Positions 36,697-46,585 of a DNA stretch of 64,000 bases are shown piece by piece. The notes beneath the pieces are model-generated. The model was not told where the DNA came from. It worked only from the letters and a program-made list of their open reading frames with translations, and did no database searches. Position 1 is the first letter of the stretch; the number at the start of each line of letters is the position of its first letter. Source of the DNA: Pseudomonadota bacterium (GTDB lineage Bacteria; Pseudomonadota; Gammaproteobacteria; Xanthomonadales; Rhodanobacteraceae); the NCBI GenBank assembly GCA_029561145.1, contig JAKQJM010000128.1:62001-126000 (forward strand), given 5' to 3'. Both the position numbers and the translations under genes were made by a program.

Positions 36697-36821
36697 ATTG
36701 ACTCAACGACACAAACACGAACCGATGACCGTGTCGGCCCACCGTTACCGACCTGCTCCGTTTTCCGTCGTCCGGAGCATCGCAACCGACCGGGGAAAAC
36801 CGGACAACATCTTCGCCATTG

Positions 36822-36898
36822 TGGCACGCCCGACAGGAATCGAACCTGCAACCGTCGGCTTAGAAGGCCGATGCTCTATCCGGTTGAGCTACGGGCGC
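36822..36898 (-). tRNA. tRNA-Arg (anticodon TCT)
   Basis: 77 bases with encoded CCA. The acceptor GCGCCCG pairs with CGGGCGT, discriminator G. The anticodon loop CTTCTAA gives TCT, which reads AGA. Second tRNA of the array. Confidence 0.96.
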
Positions 36899-36988
36899 AT
36901 CGTCGGACGCATTGTCGCAGCAAAACTTCCAGACCACAGCGGGTGATCGAAATACGCGGCGAAACTGACGGCACATCGGGAATCGGAA

Positions 36989-37065
36989 TGGTCGGGGTAG
37001 AGGGATTCGAACCCCCGACATCCTGCTCCCAAAGCAGGCGCGCTACCAGACTGCGCTATACCCCG
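36989..37065 (-). tRNA. tRNA-Pro (anticodon TGG)
   Basis: 77 bases with encoded CCA. The acceptor CGGGGTA pairs with TACCCCG, discriminator A. The anticodon stem CCTGC/GCAGG encloses TTTGGGA, giving TGG. First tRNA of the array, nearest the promoter at 37123-37151. Confidence 0.96.
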
Positions 37066-37122
37066 CCGACTTCGAAACCTCGGGCAAGCCCGATTCGGCA
37101 TCGACAACCGGAAAGGCGCGGA

Positions 37123-37151
37123 ATGGTAATGGCCAAAGCAGGCAGCGTCAA
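37123..37151 (-). promoter_or_regulatory. Promoter of the five-tRNA array
   Basis: On the minus strand TTGACG (37151-37146) and TACCAT (37128-37123) have an exact 17-base spacer, followed by a GC-rich discriminator (TCCGCGCC) as in stringently controlled stable-RNA promoters. The predicted start is about 50 bases before tRNA-Pro. The remaining gap up to folP (37152-37388) shows no gene. Confidence 0.65.
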
Positions 37152-37388
37152 TGCACCTTGCTTCGCTCACCGCGGAGTCGTTGTGGAAATCTGCCAGCCC
37201 GCACGCGATCCTTCCATGGGCGCGACTTTCCGTTGCAGGCGGGGTCGGCATCCCGGTAATCGAGCGGGTGCGCAGCGGTACGCATCAAGCGAATGTCTGC
37301 GCGAAAACGGCGCCGGCAACGAATGTCGCTGGTCGAGGGCAGGAGTCAGAAAACGAGGTTCCGATTCGCGAATTGCCCTCGCGACAAC

Positions 37389-37408
37389 CCCGCTCCCGAT
37401 CCCCGATC
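37389..37408. repeat. ATTCCC-type repeat remnant after folP
   Basis: A short CCCGCTCCCGATCCCCGAT-like tract lies directly behind the folP stop codon. It is related to the tracts around efpL and ispF, and shares GGAT/ATCGGGA units with them. Confidence 0.4.
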
Positions 37409-37410
37409 GC

Positions 37411-38310
37411 TCAGTCGTCGTCCCATGGCCCGGGATTCGATGCAGGTCTTGCCTTCCTCGCGTGCGCGGGCAACGCGGCGACGCCTTGCCATACGCGAAG
37501 CGCGTCCCGGGTTGCAGCGACATCATGCACGCGCACGACTGCGGCACCACGCTGCGCCGCGATCAGCGCGGCCGCGACGGAACCGTGGATGCGACGATCA
37601 ACACCAGTCTGGCCGGTCAGGCCAGCGATCATCGACTTGCGTGAAAGCCCTGCCATGACAGGCGCGATTTCGGCAAAGCGCTCAAGCTGGGCAAGCAACA
37701 GGAGATTGTGCTCGAGCGTCTTGCCGAAGCCGAAACCCGGATCGACGACAATCCGCTTCTTGTCGATACCGGCAAACTGGCAGGCAAGCACGCGATCGGA
37801 AAGGAAGCGATGGACTTCACCGACCACGTCGTCGTAGTACGGCGCATCCTGCATGGCGCGCGGCTCGCCCTGCATGTGCATCAGGCAGACCACGGCCGAC
37901 GATTCGGCGACCGCTTCGAGTGCGCCCTCGACACGCAACGCCCGAGCATCATTGATCATGCCGGCACCGGCCATCAGGGCGGCGCGCATGACCCCGGGCT
38001 CGGAGGTATCCACCGAAATCGGAATGCTCGTGCGCGTTGCCAGCGCTTCGATCACGGGCACGATCCGTTCAATCTGCACGGCGGCCGGCACCGAAGATGC
38101 CCCAGGGCGCGTCGATTCGGCGCCGATGTCGAGCAGATCCGCGCCCTCCTCGACCAGTTGCAACGCATGCGCGACCGCCGCATCCGGATCAAGGAAACGG
38201 CCACCATCCGAGAATGAGTCGGTGGTCACATTGACGATTCCGGCTATGCGGGGTCGATCGAGCACGAGCTCCCGACCACGGCAATCGAGCACCTGCGAAA
38301 ACATGTTCAT
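37411..38310 (-). CDS. folP: Dihydropteroate synthase
   Basis: A 299-residue TIM-barrel enzyme that joins p-aminobenzoate to dihydropterin pyrophosphate in folate synthesis; the sulfonamide target. Signatures include GIVNVTTDSFSDGGRF near the N-terminus (pterin pyrophosphate loop), LLDIGAESTRPGA, VVDPGFGFGKTLEHN, and the C-terminal RVHDVAATRDAL. ATGs at 38310 and 38304 are both possible; the second has better spacing (8 bases) to AAGGAG. It lies downstream of ftsH but behind a strong intrinsic terminator, so it needs readthrough or its own promoter. No glmM follows, unlike E. coli. Confidence 0.95.
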   Translation of the reverse strand: MNMFSQVLDCRGRELVLDRPRIAGIVNVTTDSFSDGGRFLDPDAAVAHALQLVEEGADLLDIGAESTRPGASSVPAAVQIERIVPVIEALATRTSIPISVDTSEPGVMRAALMAGAGMINDARALRVEGALEAVAESSAVVCLMHMQGEPRAMQDAPYYDDVVGEVHRFLSDRVLACQFAGIDKKRIVVDPGFGFGKTLEHNLLLLAQLERFAEIAPVMAGLSRKSMIAGLTGQTGVDRRIHGSVAAALIAAQRGAAVVRVHDVAATRDALRVWQGVAALPAHARKARPASNPGPWDDD

Positions 38311-38331
38311 CTCTCCTTGGCCCACTGGACG

Positions 38332-38357
38332 AAAAAGGCCGCCCTGAGGCGGCCTTT
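38332..38357 (-). terminator. Terminator between ftsH and folP
   Basis: AAAGGCCGCC / GGCGGCCTTT is a perfect 10-bp stem with loop TCAG on the minus strand, followed by UUUUUC. It lies only about 23 bases before the folP start codon, so it may act as an attenuator for folP. Confidence 0.82.
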
Positions 38358-38380
38358 CCTGCGAACTCCAAACACGCTGG

Positions 38381-40321
38381 TCAGGCAGCCGGTTGACTGC
38401 GCGACTGCACAGCCGGTCCACCAATCGGATTCTCGCCGCGCGGCTTGGCACCGCCGGATTCCGGACCTGGGCCTGCGCCTGAATCCTTCGTCCAGTCCTT
38501 CGGAGGACTGACTTCGCGTCCACTCATGATTTCCTCGATCTGCTGCGCATCGATGGTCTCGTATTGCAGCAGTGCATCCGCCATCACATGCAGCTTGTCG
38601 AGGTTCTCTCCGAGCAACTCGGTGCTGCGCGCATAGGCGCGATCCAGAATCTCGCGAACTTCCTCATCGATGCGGCGCGCCGTTTCGTCCGACACGTTCT
38701 TGTGCTGGGTCACGGAGCGGCCAAGGAACACCTCATCCTCTTCCTCGCCGTAGGCGATTGGACCGAGCTTGTCCGAAAGTCCCCACTTGGTGACCATGTT
38801 GCGCGCCATTTTCGTTGCGCGCTCGATGTCGTTCGAAGCGCCCGTGGTGACCTTGTCGGCGCCGAAGATCAACTCCTCGGCAACGCGGCCACCATACAGC
38901 GAGCACAGCCGGCTGATCAGGTTTTCCTTGTTGTAGCTGTAACGGTCGTTCTCGGGCAGGTACATGGTCACGCCGAGCGCGCGTCCGCGCGGGATGATCG
39001 TGACCTTGTAGACCGGGTCATGATCAGGCACGAGTCGGCCGATGATGGCGTGGCCAGCCTCGTGGTACGCAGTCAGTTTCTTCTCGTCATCGCTCATGAT
39101 CATCGAGCGCCGCTCGGCGCCCATCATGATCTTGTCCTTGGCGCGTTCGAAATCCTGCATGCTGACTTCGCGCGAGTTGCCGCGCGCGGCAAACAGGGCG
39201 GCCTCGTTGACCAGGTTGGCGAGATCGGCACCCGAGAATCCGGGCGTGCCACGTGCGATCGTCAGCGGTTCGACGTCGGCCGACAGCGGCACCTTGCGCA
39301 TGTGCACCTTGAGGATCTGCTCGCGCCCCTTGAGGTCGGGCAAGGGCACGACGACCTGGCGGTCGAAACGACCCGGGCGCAGCAACGCCGGATCGAGCAC
39401 GTCGGGACGGTTGGTCGCGGCAATGACGATGACGCCTTCGCTGCCCTCGAAACCGTCCATCTCGACGAGAAGCTGGTTCAAGGTCTGCTCGCGCTCGTCA
39501 TGCCCGCCGCCAAGTCCGGCGCCGCGATGACGGCCAACCGCGTCGATCTCGTCAATGAAGATGATGCACGGCGCCTGCTTCTTGGCTTGCTCGAACATGT
39601 CGCGCACACGGGCAGCACCGACACCGACGAACATCTCGACGAAATCGGAGCCTGAAATCGAGAAGAACGGAACCTTGGCTTCGCCCGCAATGGCCTTGGC
39701 CAGAAGCGTCTTGCCGGTACCGGGCGAGCCGACCATCAACACGCCACGCGGGATCTTGCCGCCAAGCTTGGTGAACTTGGAAGGATCGCGCAGGAATTCG
39801 ACGAGTTCGGATACCTCTTCCTTCGCTTCGTCGCAGCCGGCGACGTCAGCGAAGGTGATCTTGACCTGGTCCTCGCCCTGCAGCTTGGCACGCGAGCGAC
39901 CGAACGACATCGCGCCGCGGCCACCGCCGCCGGACTGCATCTGGCGCATGAAATAGAAGATCAGGCCGAAGATGACGATGAGTGGGAGCCAGTCGAACAG
40001 GAGACGCAGGATCAGCGGCATCGGTGGATCAGTCGCCTCGACCTTGACCTTCTGCACGCCCTTTTCGATCTCGGCGATCGATTGCTCGGTCAGCAGCGCT
40101 GTCGTGCGCACGCTGGAACCGTCCTGGAGCTTGGCCTCGACCGTACGCCCGTCGTTGTGCACGAGGACTTCATCGACTCGATTGTCGCGCACTGCCTGCA
40201 TGAATTCGGAGTACGGAACATCCTTGGTCGATGCCGTGTGCGGATTGAAACTCTGGAACACCGTCAGCAGCACGACGGCGATAACCACCCAGAGCAGCAG
40301 AGTCTTTGCCATATCGTTCAT
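38381..40321 (-). CDS. ftsH: ATP-dependent zinc metalloprotease FtsH
   Basis: A 646-residue inner-membrane protease. Two membrane segments (about 5-23 and 103-121) flank a periplasmic domain. The AAA+ domain has Walker [14 protein letters not shown], pore motif [17 protein letters not shown], Walker [13 protein letters not shown] and the second region of homology [21 protein letters not shown]. The zinc site is HEAGH (about 419-423). The C-terminal tail is Gly/Pro-rich. FtsH degrades membrane proteins and regulators such as RpoH and LpxC in relatives. The order rlmE-ftsH-folP is conserved. Confidence 0.97.
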   Translation of the reverse strand: MNDMAKTLLLWVVIAVVLLTVFQSFNPHTASTKDVPYSEFMQAVRDNRVDEVLVHNDGRTVEAKLQDGSSVRTTALLTEQSIAEIEKGVQKVKVEATDPPMPLILRLLFDWLPLIVIFGLIFYFMRQMQSGGGGRGAMSFGRSRAKLQGEDQVKITFADVAGCDEAKEEVSELVEFLRDPSKFTKLGGKIPRGVLMVGSPGTGKTLLAKAIAGEAKVPFFSISGSDFVEMFVGVGAARVRDMFEQAKKQAPCIIFIDEIDAVGRHRGAGLGGGHDEREQTLNQLLVEMDGFEGSEGVIVIAATNRPDVLDPALLRPGRFDRQVVVPLPDLKGREQILKVHMRKVPLSADVEPLTIARGTPGFSGADLANLVNEAALFAARGNSREVSMQDFERAKDKIMMGAERRSMIMSDDEKKLTAYHEAGHAIIGRLVPDHDPVYKVTIIPRGRALGVTMYLPENDRYSYNKENLISRLCSLYGGRVAEELIFGADKVTTGASNDIERATKMARNMVTKWGLSDKLGPIAYGEEEDEVFLGRSVTQHKNVSDETARRIDEEVREILDRAYARSTELLGENLDKLHVMADALLQYETIDAQQIEEIMSGREVSPPKDWTKDSGAGPGPESGGAKPRGENPIGGPAVQSRSQPAA

Positions 40322-40355
40322 CAGTTTCCCGGATTCCTGTTGCGTCGGTGGCCGG

Positions 40356-40976
40356 TCAGTTCTGTCGACCGGTCGCCAGCGCGTAAACCTCGTTGCTGCG
40401 CGCCCGTGATGCCTTGGGTTTGCGGATGCTGACCTGCGCATAGTCGCTGCGCAAGCGTCGAATGTACTCGTCGAATCCCTGACCCTGGAACAGCTTGGTC
40501 AGGAATGCCCCGCCTTTTCTCAGGTGGGACGCGGCGAATTCCGCAGCCAGTTCCGCGAGGGCCATCGAGCGATCCTGATCGACCGCACCGACACCGCTCA
40601 TGTTGGGGGCCATGTCGGAAAGTACAAGATCGACCTCGGCACCGGCCAATACCCCCACCAGCTGGCCCAATGCGGATTCATCGCGAAAATCGCCGAGGAT
40701 GAAATCGACGCCGCTGATGCCCTGCATGGGCAGGATATCGAGGGCGATGATGCGCCCGGAATCGCCGAGGCGTTCGCGAACCATCTGCGACCAGCCGCCC
40801 GGAGATGCACCGAGGTCGACCACGCACATGCCCGGCTTCAGCAACTTGTCCCGCCCGATCAGCTCATCGAGCTTGAACACGGCGCGCGACCGCCAGCCTT
40901 CGACCTGGGCCCGCTTCACGTACGGGTCGCTGAAATGCTCCTGGAGCCAGCGGGAACTGGATTTGCTTCGCGCCAC
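40356..40976 (-). CDS. rlmE: 23S rRNA (uridine(2552)-2'-O)-methyltransferase
   Basis: A 206-residue RlmE/FtsJ enzyme that methylates U2552 in the A-loop of 23S rRNA. The SAM-binding motif is [13 protein letters not shown]; catalytic residues fit the K-D-K-E tetrad (YVKRAQ..., [26 protein letters not shown]). Length matches E. coli (209). The start is GTG (product [10 protein letters not shown]). It is divergent from yhbY, the usual arrangement. Confidence 0.95.
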   Translation of the reverse strand: MARSKSSSRWLQEHFSDPYVKRAQVEGWRSRAVFKLDELIGRDKLLKPGMCVVDLGASPGGWSQMVRERLGDSGRIIALDILPMQGISGVDFILGDFRDESALGQLVGVLAGAEVDLVLSDMAPNMSGVGAVDQDRSMALAELAAEFAASHLRKGGAFLTKLFQGQGFDEYIRRLRSDYAQVSIRKPKASRARSNEVYALATGRQN

Positions 40977-41002
40977 GTCGTATTCGCTACGCGCCTTGCG
41001 CG

Positions 41003-41031
41003 TTGGTCAACCATGAAATTGCCCGCATAAT
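41003..41031 (+). promoter_or_regulatory. Candidate yhbY promoter
   Basis: TTGGTC (41003-41008) and CATAAT (41026-41031) with a 17-base spacer lie in the rlmE-yhbY divergent gap. The predicted start is near 41038, about 47 bases before the yhbY ATG. Confidence 0.45.
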
Positions 41032-41084
41032 ACCCTGAAAGCCGTGCCAGCTTGCCGGCCCCCATCCGCATTCGGACTCCGTTC

Positions 41085-41381
41085 ATGCCTCTCACCTCGT
41101 TCCAGAAGCGCTATCTGCGCGGTCTCGCGCATTCGTTGAGCCCTGTCGTCATGCTCGGTCAAAAGGGCGTGACCCCCAGTCTTGTTGCCGAACTGGGCTT
41201 GGCGCTCAATCACCATGAGCTGGTCAAGGTCCGCCTGTCCGGTGGCGATCGTGAGGAACGCGCAGCCCAGATCGAAGCACTGATCCAGGGTTCGACGTCC
41301 GAACTCGTCCAGTTGATCGGGCACACCGCAACCTTGTGGAAGCGAAACGACAAGGAACCGAAGCTGCCGTTGCCAAGCTGA
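41085..41381 (+). CDS. yhbY: YhbY family ribosome assembly RNA-binding protein
   Basis: A 98-residue CRS1/YhbY (CRM) domain protein. Family features are visible: LTSFQKRYLRGLAHSLSPVVMLGQKGVTPSLVAEL, the basic GxxG-like GQKG loop, HHELVKVRLSG, and the C-terminal LVQLIGHTATLWKRN. YhbY binds pre-50S particles. The ATG at 41085 gives the usual length (97 in E. coli). It is divergent from rlmE, another 50S maturation factor. Confidence 0.93.
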   Translation: MPLTSFQKRYLRGLAHSLSPVVMLGQKGVTPSLVAELGLALNHHELVKVRLSGGDREERAAQIEALIQGSTSELVQLIGHTATLWKRNDKEPKLPLPS

Positions 41382-41392
41382 CCGGGGAACCG

Positions 41393-41779
41393 ATGCAACT
41401 GACCCATGACCGCGCCGAAGGCTACTTCTTCATTCGTGCCGTTCGAGCGGACTGCGTCCTGGTCGCTGATCGCGAACTCCGCTCGAGTGTGATCGTCGCG
41501 CCCGATCGGCTCGTCGAGAACTGGCCGCCGACCCGCGCAAACGACATCGATGAAGCCGCGATGCGCAGCCTGGTTGAACTGGAACCCGAAGTCGTCATTC
41601 TCGGCACCGGCGTGCGCCAGCACTTCCCTGCGCAGCAACTCCTGCTGCCCCTGCTGCGCAACGGCGTGGGCGTCGAGGTGATGGACAATTCTGCGGCAGC
41701 GCGCACCTACAACCTGCTTGCGGCCGAAGGGCGCCGCGTGGTAGCGGCGTTCCTGCTGGAGCCATCGACGTCAATCTGA
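41393..41779 (+). CDS. Mth938-like domain (DUF498) protein
   Basis: A 128-residue protein of the Mth938/DUF498 family, homologous to mitochondrial complex I assembly factor NDUFAF3. Markers are [63 protein letters not shown]. The bacterial function is not established. It starts 11 bases after yhbY and probably shares its transcript. Its last nine bases overlap the end of the convergent rpoS gene. Confidence 0.87.
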   Translation: MQLTHDRAEGYFFIRAVRADCVLVADRELRSSVIVAPDRLVENWPPTRANDIDEAAMRSLVELEPEVVILGTGVRQHFPAQQLLLPLLRNGVGVEVMDNSAAARTYNLLAAEGRRVVAAFLLEPSTSI

Positions 41780-42673
41780 TGGGGATTGCTTGGAGATCTT
41801 GCGCAGGCGCTTGAGCGCTTCCTCCTGGATCTGCCGTACGCGTTCGCGCGATACACCGAGATCGGCGGCGATCTCGGCCAACGAGTGGACTGGCTCACCA
41901 TTCAGTCCGAAGCGGCGTTCGACAACGAGGCGCTGGCGCGGATTGAGCGCACCCATCCAGTCGTGCAGTTGCCCACCGCCGGTCTGCTCGGATCGGGACG
42001 ACGTCGCCGACTCGTCCTCGTCGACCAGTTGCTCGATCATCGGGCGATCGTCACCATCGGACATCGGCGCGTCGAGCGAACTGATGTGCTCGCTGACCCG
42101 GAACAGTTCGGCGACATCCTGCGGACGCTTGCCAACCGCCTGCGCGAGTTCGTCGAGTGAGGGAGCCCGGCCAAGCTGAGCCGTCATCTCGCGATTGGCG
42201 CGAAGCACCTGGGCCAGCTCGCGCAACACGTGCACCGGAATCCGCACGGTCCTGCCCTGGTGCGACAAGGCATGCTGGATCCCGTGGCGGATCCACCACA
42301 TCGCATAGGTCGAAAAGCGCAGGCGCCTTTCAGGTTCGAACTTCTCCACGGCACGGATCAGTCCGATATTGCCTTCCTCGATCAGGTCCATCAGCGGTAC
42401 GCCGCGTCCGACGTAACCGCGCGCCACGGTCACGACCAGGCGCAGATTGGCTTCGATCAGGCTGCGCCTGGCTTCGCCATCATTGGCCTGGACACGCTCG
42501 GCCAGCGCCCATTCCTCCTCGGCGCAGAGCAGCGGGATCAGGCCGATCTCGTTCAGGTAGGCACCGGTGGAACTGCGCACTTCCTCGTCGGCAGGCTCGA
42601 TGGCATCAAGCAGTTCGAGGACTTCTTCGACTTCGGGTTCGACGCTGGACGGGGACTCGGGCACGGCCATCAT
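41771..42673 (-). CDS. rpoS: RNA polymerase sigma factor RpoS (stationary-phase type)
   Basis: A 300-residue group 2 sigma-70 factor. Region 1.2 is [25 protein letters not shown]; region 2 contains [55 protein letters not shown]; regions 3 and 4 end with the helix-turn-helix [22 protein letters not shown]. Position directly downstream of nlpD identifies it as RpoS. It is shorter than E. coli RpoS (330) at both ends. Region 2.4 differs from RpoD and RpoS at the -10-contacting residues (His130, Gln133). It converges on the Mth938-domain gene with a nine-base overlap. Confidence 0.85.
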   Translation of the reverse strand: MMAVPESPSSVEPEVEEVLELLDAIEPADEEVRSSTGAYLNEIGLIPLLCAEEEWALAERVQANDGEARRSLIEANLRLVVTVARGYVGRGVPLMDLIEEGNIGLIRAVEKFEPERRLRFSTYAMWWIRHGIQHALSHQGRTVRIPVHVLRELAQVLRANREMTAQLGRAPSLDELAQAVGKRPQDVAELFRVSEHISSLDAPMSDGDDRPMIEQLVDEDESATSSRSEQTGGGQLHDWMGALNPRQRLVVERRFGLNGEPVHSLAEIAADLGVSRERVRQIQEEALKRLRKISKQSPSD

Positions 42674-42731
42674 GATGCGAGCTTATTCCGCGGGCCCATG
42701 CAAGGGAACACGGACAAACGGCACAGGCCGC

Positions 42732-43622
42732 TCAACGCCGCGGCAGCAAGATCAGGGGATCCATCGGTTTCCCGTTGCGGCGGATCTCGAAATGCAACAT
42801 GTCGCGGCTCGCGCTCGACGAACCCATTTCGGCAATCTGCTGACCTGCCTTGACCTTGTCACCTTCCTGGACGAGGCGGCGCCTGTTGTGGCCGTACGCA
42901 GAAAGCAGCGAAGCGTTGTGCTTGACGATGATCAGTTCGCCGTAGCCGATCAATCCATTGCCGCTGTAGACGACTTCACCATCAGCCGCCGCGCGCACCG
43001 GATCACCGGCTTTCCCGGTGATGTTGATCCCCTGCTGAGTCTGATCGCCCGCCACGTACCCGCTCACCTGCGCGCCATCGGCCGGCCAGCGCCAACTGAC
43101 ACCCGCGCTCGAGGCCGATTCCGAGGCTCCCGCTACTGCACCAGTGGCCGGTTTTTCGGGCGGCGTGGACGGTGGCGGCCGTGCGGGTTGCGTTGATGCC
43201 GCTGCGGGTGCTGCCGATACCACGGGTCTCGACGGTGCGGTGGCAGTCGGCGCAGGCGCGGGCCGCTGGCGAACAGTTTCCCTGCCCGGCGCCGCCGAGG
43301 CCGCGCCGGCCCGATCGAGCCGGAGGATCTGGCCGACATAGATCGTGTACGGAGGACCGATGCGATTGGTCTGGGCGAGTTCGCGATAGTCGAGTCCGTT
43401 GCGGAACGCGATGCTGTACAGCGTGTCGCCGCGTTGCACGCGATAGCTGCCGGACGGCAAGCGCACCTCGGACAACCGTGTCGAATCCTGCGCGTGACGG
43501 CGACCGCCCGTACTGCGATCCTCGACTGGGGCCGGCGGGGTCGAAGCGCATCCGGCCAGAACCAGCAGCACGGCCATGGAAATCCACCTGACATGCCTGG
43601 AATTTATCTTTATTTCAATCAC
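42732..43622 (-). CDS. nlpD: Lipoprotein NlpD (amidase activator, LysM + M23)
   Basis: A 296-residue outer-membrane lipoprotein with a signal peptide ending in LAGC. A LysM domain follows at about 60-103 (YRVQRGDTLYSIAFRNGL). Next comes a Pro/Ala/Thr-rich linker (about 105-170). The C-terminal M23-like domain (about 175-293) lacks the full zinc site (GINITG where active enzymes have GxDI), as in NlpD, which activates the amidase AmiC rather than cutting peptidoglycan itself. Start: the GTG at 43622 abuts the yqaA stop and gives a basic n-region; the ATG at 43577 has a better AGGTGG site but a very short signal. Confidence 0.92.
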   Translation of the reverse strand: MIEIKINSRHVRWISMAVLLVLAGCASTPPAPVEDRSTGGRRHAQDSTRLSEVRLPSGSYRVQRGDTLYSIAFRNGLDYRELAQTNRIGPPYTIYVGQILRLDRAGAASAAPGRETVRQRPAPAPTATAPSRPVVSAAPAAASTQPARPPPSTPPEKPATGAVAGASESASSAGVSWRWPADGAQVSGYVAGDQTQQGINITGKAGDPVRAAADGEVVYSGNGLIGYGELIIVKHNASLLSAYGHNRRRLVQEGDKVKAGQQIAEMGSSSASRDMLHFEIRRNGKPMDPLILLPRR

Positions 43623-44228
43623 TTATCTAATGAACTTCACGTAGATGATCGCAACGAGAACGAGTCCAACCAACGCCCAGCCGATCCACTCGATCGATCG
43701 ATGCAAGGCGGCTTCGGCGCGCGGGCCAGCCAGGCGGATCAGGCCGGCAAGCAGGTAGACCCTCTTTCCGCGCCCAACGATCATGCTCGCGACGAAGGGT
43801 AGCAGTGGCACACCGACAATGCCTGAGGCCCAGGTAAAGATCTTGAGCGGTATCGGCAGGAACCCGGCCACGACGAGCAGCCAGAACGCCGACCACGGAC
43901 TGTGCGCGGCGATCTCGCGCAACTCGGCCACCTGGACATCGATGCGATCCAGCCAGCCCAGCGAGGCAAGCACCGGACGGACCGCCTCAAAGGCGAAGTG
44001 CCCCAGCGCATAGCCGACCACGGCGCCGATCACGGAAAAGACCAGGCTGGTCGTTGCGAAGCGCAACCAGCGCGCCGGCTGGGCCAGCACCATCGGTCCG
44101 AGCATGACCTCCGGCATCACGGGGAAGATGATCGCCTCAATGAAGCTCAATCCTGCCAGCAAGGGCAAGGCGCGCGGATGGACCGCCCACTTCAGTGCAA
44201 CCTCATACAGTGGTTTGAACAACTTCAT
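43623..44228 (-). CDS. YqaA/DedA-type membrane protein
   Basis: A 201-residue inner-membrane protein with about five hydrophobic segments of the SNARE-associated/DedA superfamily. The family core is visible: FIEAIIFPVMPEVMLGPMVLAQP, then AVVGYALGHFAFE, and GFLPIPLKIFTWASGIVG near residues 130-150. DedA relatives are implicated in lipid-carrier recycling and membrane homeostasis; YqaA itself is uncharacterised. The ATG at 44228 lies 32 bases after the pcm stop codon, and the stop (TAA) touches the nlpD GTG. Confidence 0.85.
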   Translation of the reverse strand: MKLFKPLYEVALKWAVHPRALPLLAGLSFIEAIIFPVMPEVMLGPMVLAQPARWLRFATTSLVFSVIGAVVGYALGHFAFEAVRPVLASLGWLDRIDVQVAELREIAAHSPWSAFWLLVVAGFLPIPLKIFTWASGIVGVPLLPFVASMIVGRGKRVYLLAGLIRLAGPRAEAALHRSIEWIGWALVGLVLVAIIYVKFIR

Positions 44229-44259
44229 CCGGGCCACGCCCTCGTCGCACAAACCAGGT

Positions 44260-44940
44260 TCAAGCGACACCGCCAAGCAGCGGGACGAAACTCACCGCGG
44301 CGACGATCTCGCGCTGCCATCCGCCATCGGCGTTGGCACGGACCCGCAGCAGATCCTGTTTGCCGGGCGGCCCGACCGGTGCGACCAGCACGCCGCCCGG
44401 CGCGAGCTGCGCCAGTAGCGCCTCTTCGAGATCGGATCCGGCGGCCGTGACCATGATCGCGTCGAACGGTGCCTCATCCGGCCAGCCCAGGCGACCGTCG
44501 TCATGGCGCGAACGGATATTCGACAGGCCGAGCTTGCGGAATCGGCGACGCGCATTGCGCAGCAGTTCGTCGATCCGCTCGACCGTGTAGACCTGATCGA
44601 CCAGCGATGCCAGAACCGCGCATTGGTAGCCGGAACCCGTGCCGACCTCGAGCACGCGTCGAGGCACGACCTGGTCGAGCAACAACTCGGTCATGCGTGC
44701 GACGACATAAGGCTGTGAAATGGTTTGTCCCTGGCCGATCGGCAATGCGGTGTCTTCGTATGCACGCGTGGCCAGGGCCTCGTCGATGAACAGATGCCGC
44801 GGCAACTGGCGCAGCACGTCGAGCACGCGCCGATCGCGGATTCCTTCGCCGACCAGACGCTCGATCAGGCGATCCCGAGCGCGTTGCGAGGTCATGCCGA
44901 GGCCGCGCGCTTCCGGAACCTTGTGGGCGAACCGACTCAT
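44260..44940 (-). CDS. pcm: Protein-L-isoaspartate O-methyltransferase
   Basis: A 226-residue repair methyltransferase that converts isoaspartyl residues back toward aspartate. Signatures are [40 protein letters not shown], motif [24 protein letters not shown] and GGVLVAPVG. The ATG at 44940 (MSRFAH) is chosen; an in-frame ATG six codons earlier (44958) is equally plausible. It follows surE by 37 bases, the usual surE-pcm pairing. Confidence 0.95.
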   Translation of the reverse strand: MSRFAHKVPEARGLGMTSQRARDRLIERLVGEGIRDRRVLDVLRQLPRHLFIDEALATRAYEDTALPIGQGQTISQPYVVARMTELLLDQVVPRRVLEVGTGSGYQCAVLASLVDQVYTVERIDELLRNARRRFRKLGLSNIRSRHDDGRLGWPDEAPFDAIMVTAAGSDLEEALLAQLAPGGVLVAPVGPPGKQDLLRVRANADGGWQREIVAAVSFVPLLGGVA

Positions 44941-44977
44941 GCGATGCAGGCCGTCCATTCGGGATTCATTGTTCGCA

Positions 44978-45754
44978 TCATGCCGCGCTGTCTTCCATGC
45001 TGAGCGAGCTGACCCAGCCGCTGACCTTTTCCAATGCCTGGTAGCGGGTCAGATCGACATGGATGGGCGTGATCGAGACAAAACCTTCGCGCACCGCATG
45101 AAAATCGGTGCCGGGCCCTTCGTCTTCCGCCTCACCCGGCGGGCCGATCCAGTACATCGCGCGCCCGCGAGGATCGATCTGTTCGATGCAGCCGGACGAC
45201 GCACGGTGCCGGCGACCCAGACGCGCCACCGACAATCCGCGGATATCCTGCCAGGGAAGATCGGGCACATTGACGTTCAGGATCGTGTCGGCGGGCAGCG
45301 GATCGACCAGCAACTTGCGCATCAGCAGGGTCACGGCACGTGCCGCAGAGTCGTAGTGGACGCCCTTGTGGTCGCGCGTGACCAGGGAAACGGCGATGGC
45401 CGGAAGTCCGAGAAACCGTCCCTCCATGGCAGCCGACACCGTGCCCGAATAGATCACGTCATCGCCGAGATTGGCTGCGCTGTTGATTCCGGAGACAACG
45501 ATATCAGGCACGACTTCAAGCAAGCCGGAAAGCGCCAGGTACACGCAATCGGTCGGCGTTCCGCTCACACGGTAGCGACCATCCTCAAGGCGTTTTGCCC
45601 GGATCGGCTGATCCAGGGTCAACGAGTTGCTGGCGCCGGAACGATCGCGGTCAGGCGCCACGACAACGACATCACCGATAACCGAGAGATGCCTGGCGAG
45701 CACGAGGATGCCGGGGGCGTCGACCCCATCGTCATTGCTGACCAGAACGCGCAT
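44978..45754 (-). CDS. surE: 5'/3'-nucleotidase SurE
   Basis: A 258-residue stationary-phase survival nucleotidase. The metal site is seen in [16 protein letters not shown], and the family stretch [18 protein letters not shown], then [25 protein letters not shown]. The usual LPAIAVSL and HVDLTRY... elements follow. Length matches E. coli (253). A GGGG stretch lies eight bases before the ATG. Upstream, 45755-46009 is a 255-base divergent gap to the Smr gene in which no gene or clear promoter is seen. Confidence 0.95.
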   Translation of the reverse strand: MRVLVSNDDGVDAPGILVLARHLSVIGDVVVVAPDRDRSGASNSLTLDQPIRAKRLEDGRYRVSGTPTDCVYLALSGLLEVVPDIVVSGINSAANLGDDVIYSGTVSAAMEGRFLGLPAIAVSLVTRDHKGVHYDSAARAVTLLMRKLLVDPLPADTILNVNVPDLPWQDIRGLSVARLGRRHRASSGCIEQIDPRGRAMYWIGPPGEAEDEGPGTDFHAVREGFVSITPIHVDLTRYQALEKVSGWVSSLSMEDSAA

Positions 45755-46009
45755 GTGACGACCCCTGAATGCAAGCCTCGCCGCACCACGAATGCGCAAG
45801 GAGCACAGCGCGACGGCAAGCCGGAACGGATGATGGCGAAGCATACCGGATTCGCCGATCGGGCTGAACGCATGCGCTCCGGCAATGGGGTTACCGGCAC
45901 CTCGGCGAGCACGGGCCAGCTCGATCGAGCGGCCTTGCCAGGCGCCTGTGGGCGTGCAATGGTCGGATGAATTGCGCCAGCCACTGCGGCTGTGAAGAGA
46001 GGAGCGCGC

Positions 46010-46585
46010 GTGTCAGGATCGCGAACTCGAAAACGGACCGCTTCGCGACCCGGCAATGTCACGAATGACGACCGCGAACTGTTCCGCGCGGCGATCGGCA
46101 AGGTGCGCGAATTTTCCGGGGCAGCCGACCCGCTTCCGACCGGATCGAAACCCGAACCGCGTCCGCATCAGTTCGAATGCGACGAGGCGGCTGTCATGGA
46201 CGAACTGCTGGTCGGCGATTTCGATCCAGGCACGATCGAGGTCGGCGACGAGATCCACTATCTGAAACCGGGACAGCGAGACAGCGTTCTCAAGCGGCTA
46301 CGCCGCGGCCAGTACAGCATCCGCGCCGAGATCGACCTGCATCAAATGAGCGTATCGGTTGCACGAACGGCGGTTTCCACATTCCTCGATGAAGCCATCC
46401 GCCACCGCGAGTTTTGCGTGCGCATCGTCCATGGCAAGGGCTTGCGTTCGGCCGCGCGTGGACCCGTGGTCAAACGCATGACCGAACAACTCCTGCGTCG
46501 TCGCAACGACGTCCTGGCATTCGCGTCGGCACTGCCTGCGCAGGGCGGAACCGGAGCGGTCCTCGTCCTGCTTGCCGATCACTGA
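46010..46585 (+). CDS. Smr-domain protein (SmrA/SmrB-like)
   Basis: A 191-residue protein with a basic N-terminal tail, a linker, and a C-terminal Smr domain at about 105-190: [21 protein letters not shown] (DLH motif) and [20 protein letters not shown] (HGKG motif). Smr domains are nucleases; SmrB in E. coli cuts mRNA between collided ribosomes. The chain length and N-terminal extension fit this small-Smr group, but which paralogue it is cannot be decided. The GTG at 46010 has AGGAG five bases upstream; a GTG at 45992 is less likely. Its stop abuts the end of the convergent lipoprotein gene. Confidence 0.85.
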   Translation: MSGSRTRKRTASRPGNVTNDDRELFRAAIGKVREFSGAADPLPTGSKPEPRPHQFECDEAAVMDELLVGDFDPGTIEVGDEIHYLKPGQRDSVLKRLRRGQYSIRAEIDLHQMSVSVARTAVSTFLDEAIRHREFCVRIVHGKGLRSAARGPVVKRMTEQLLRRRNDVLAFASALPAQGGTGAVLVLLADH

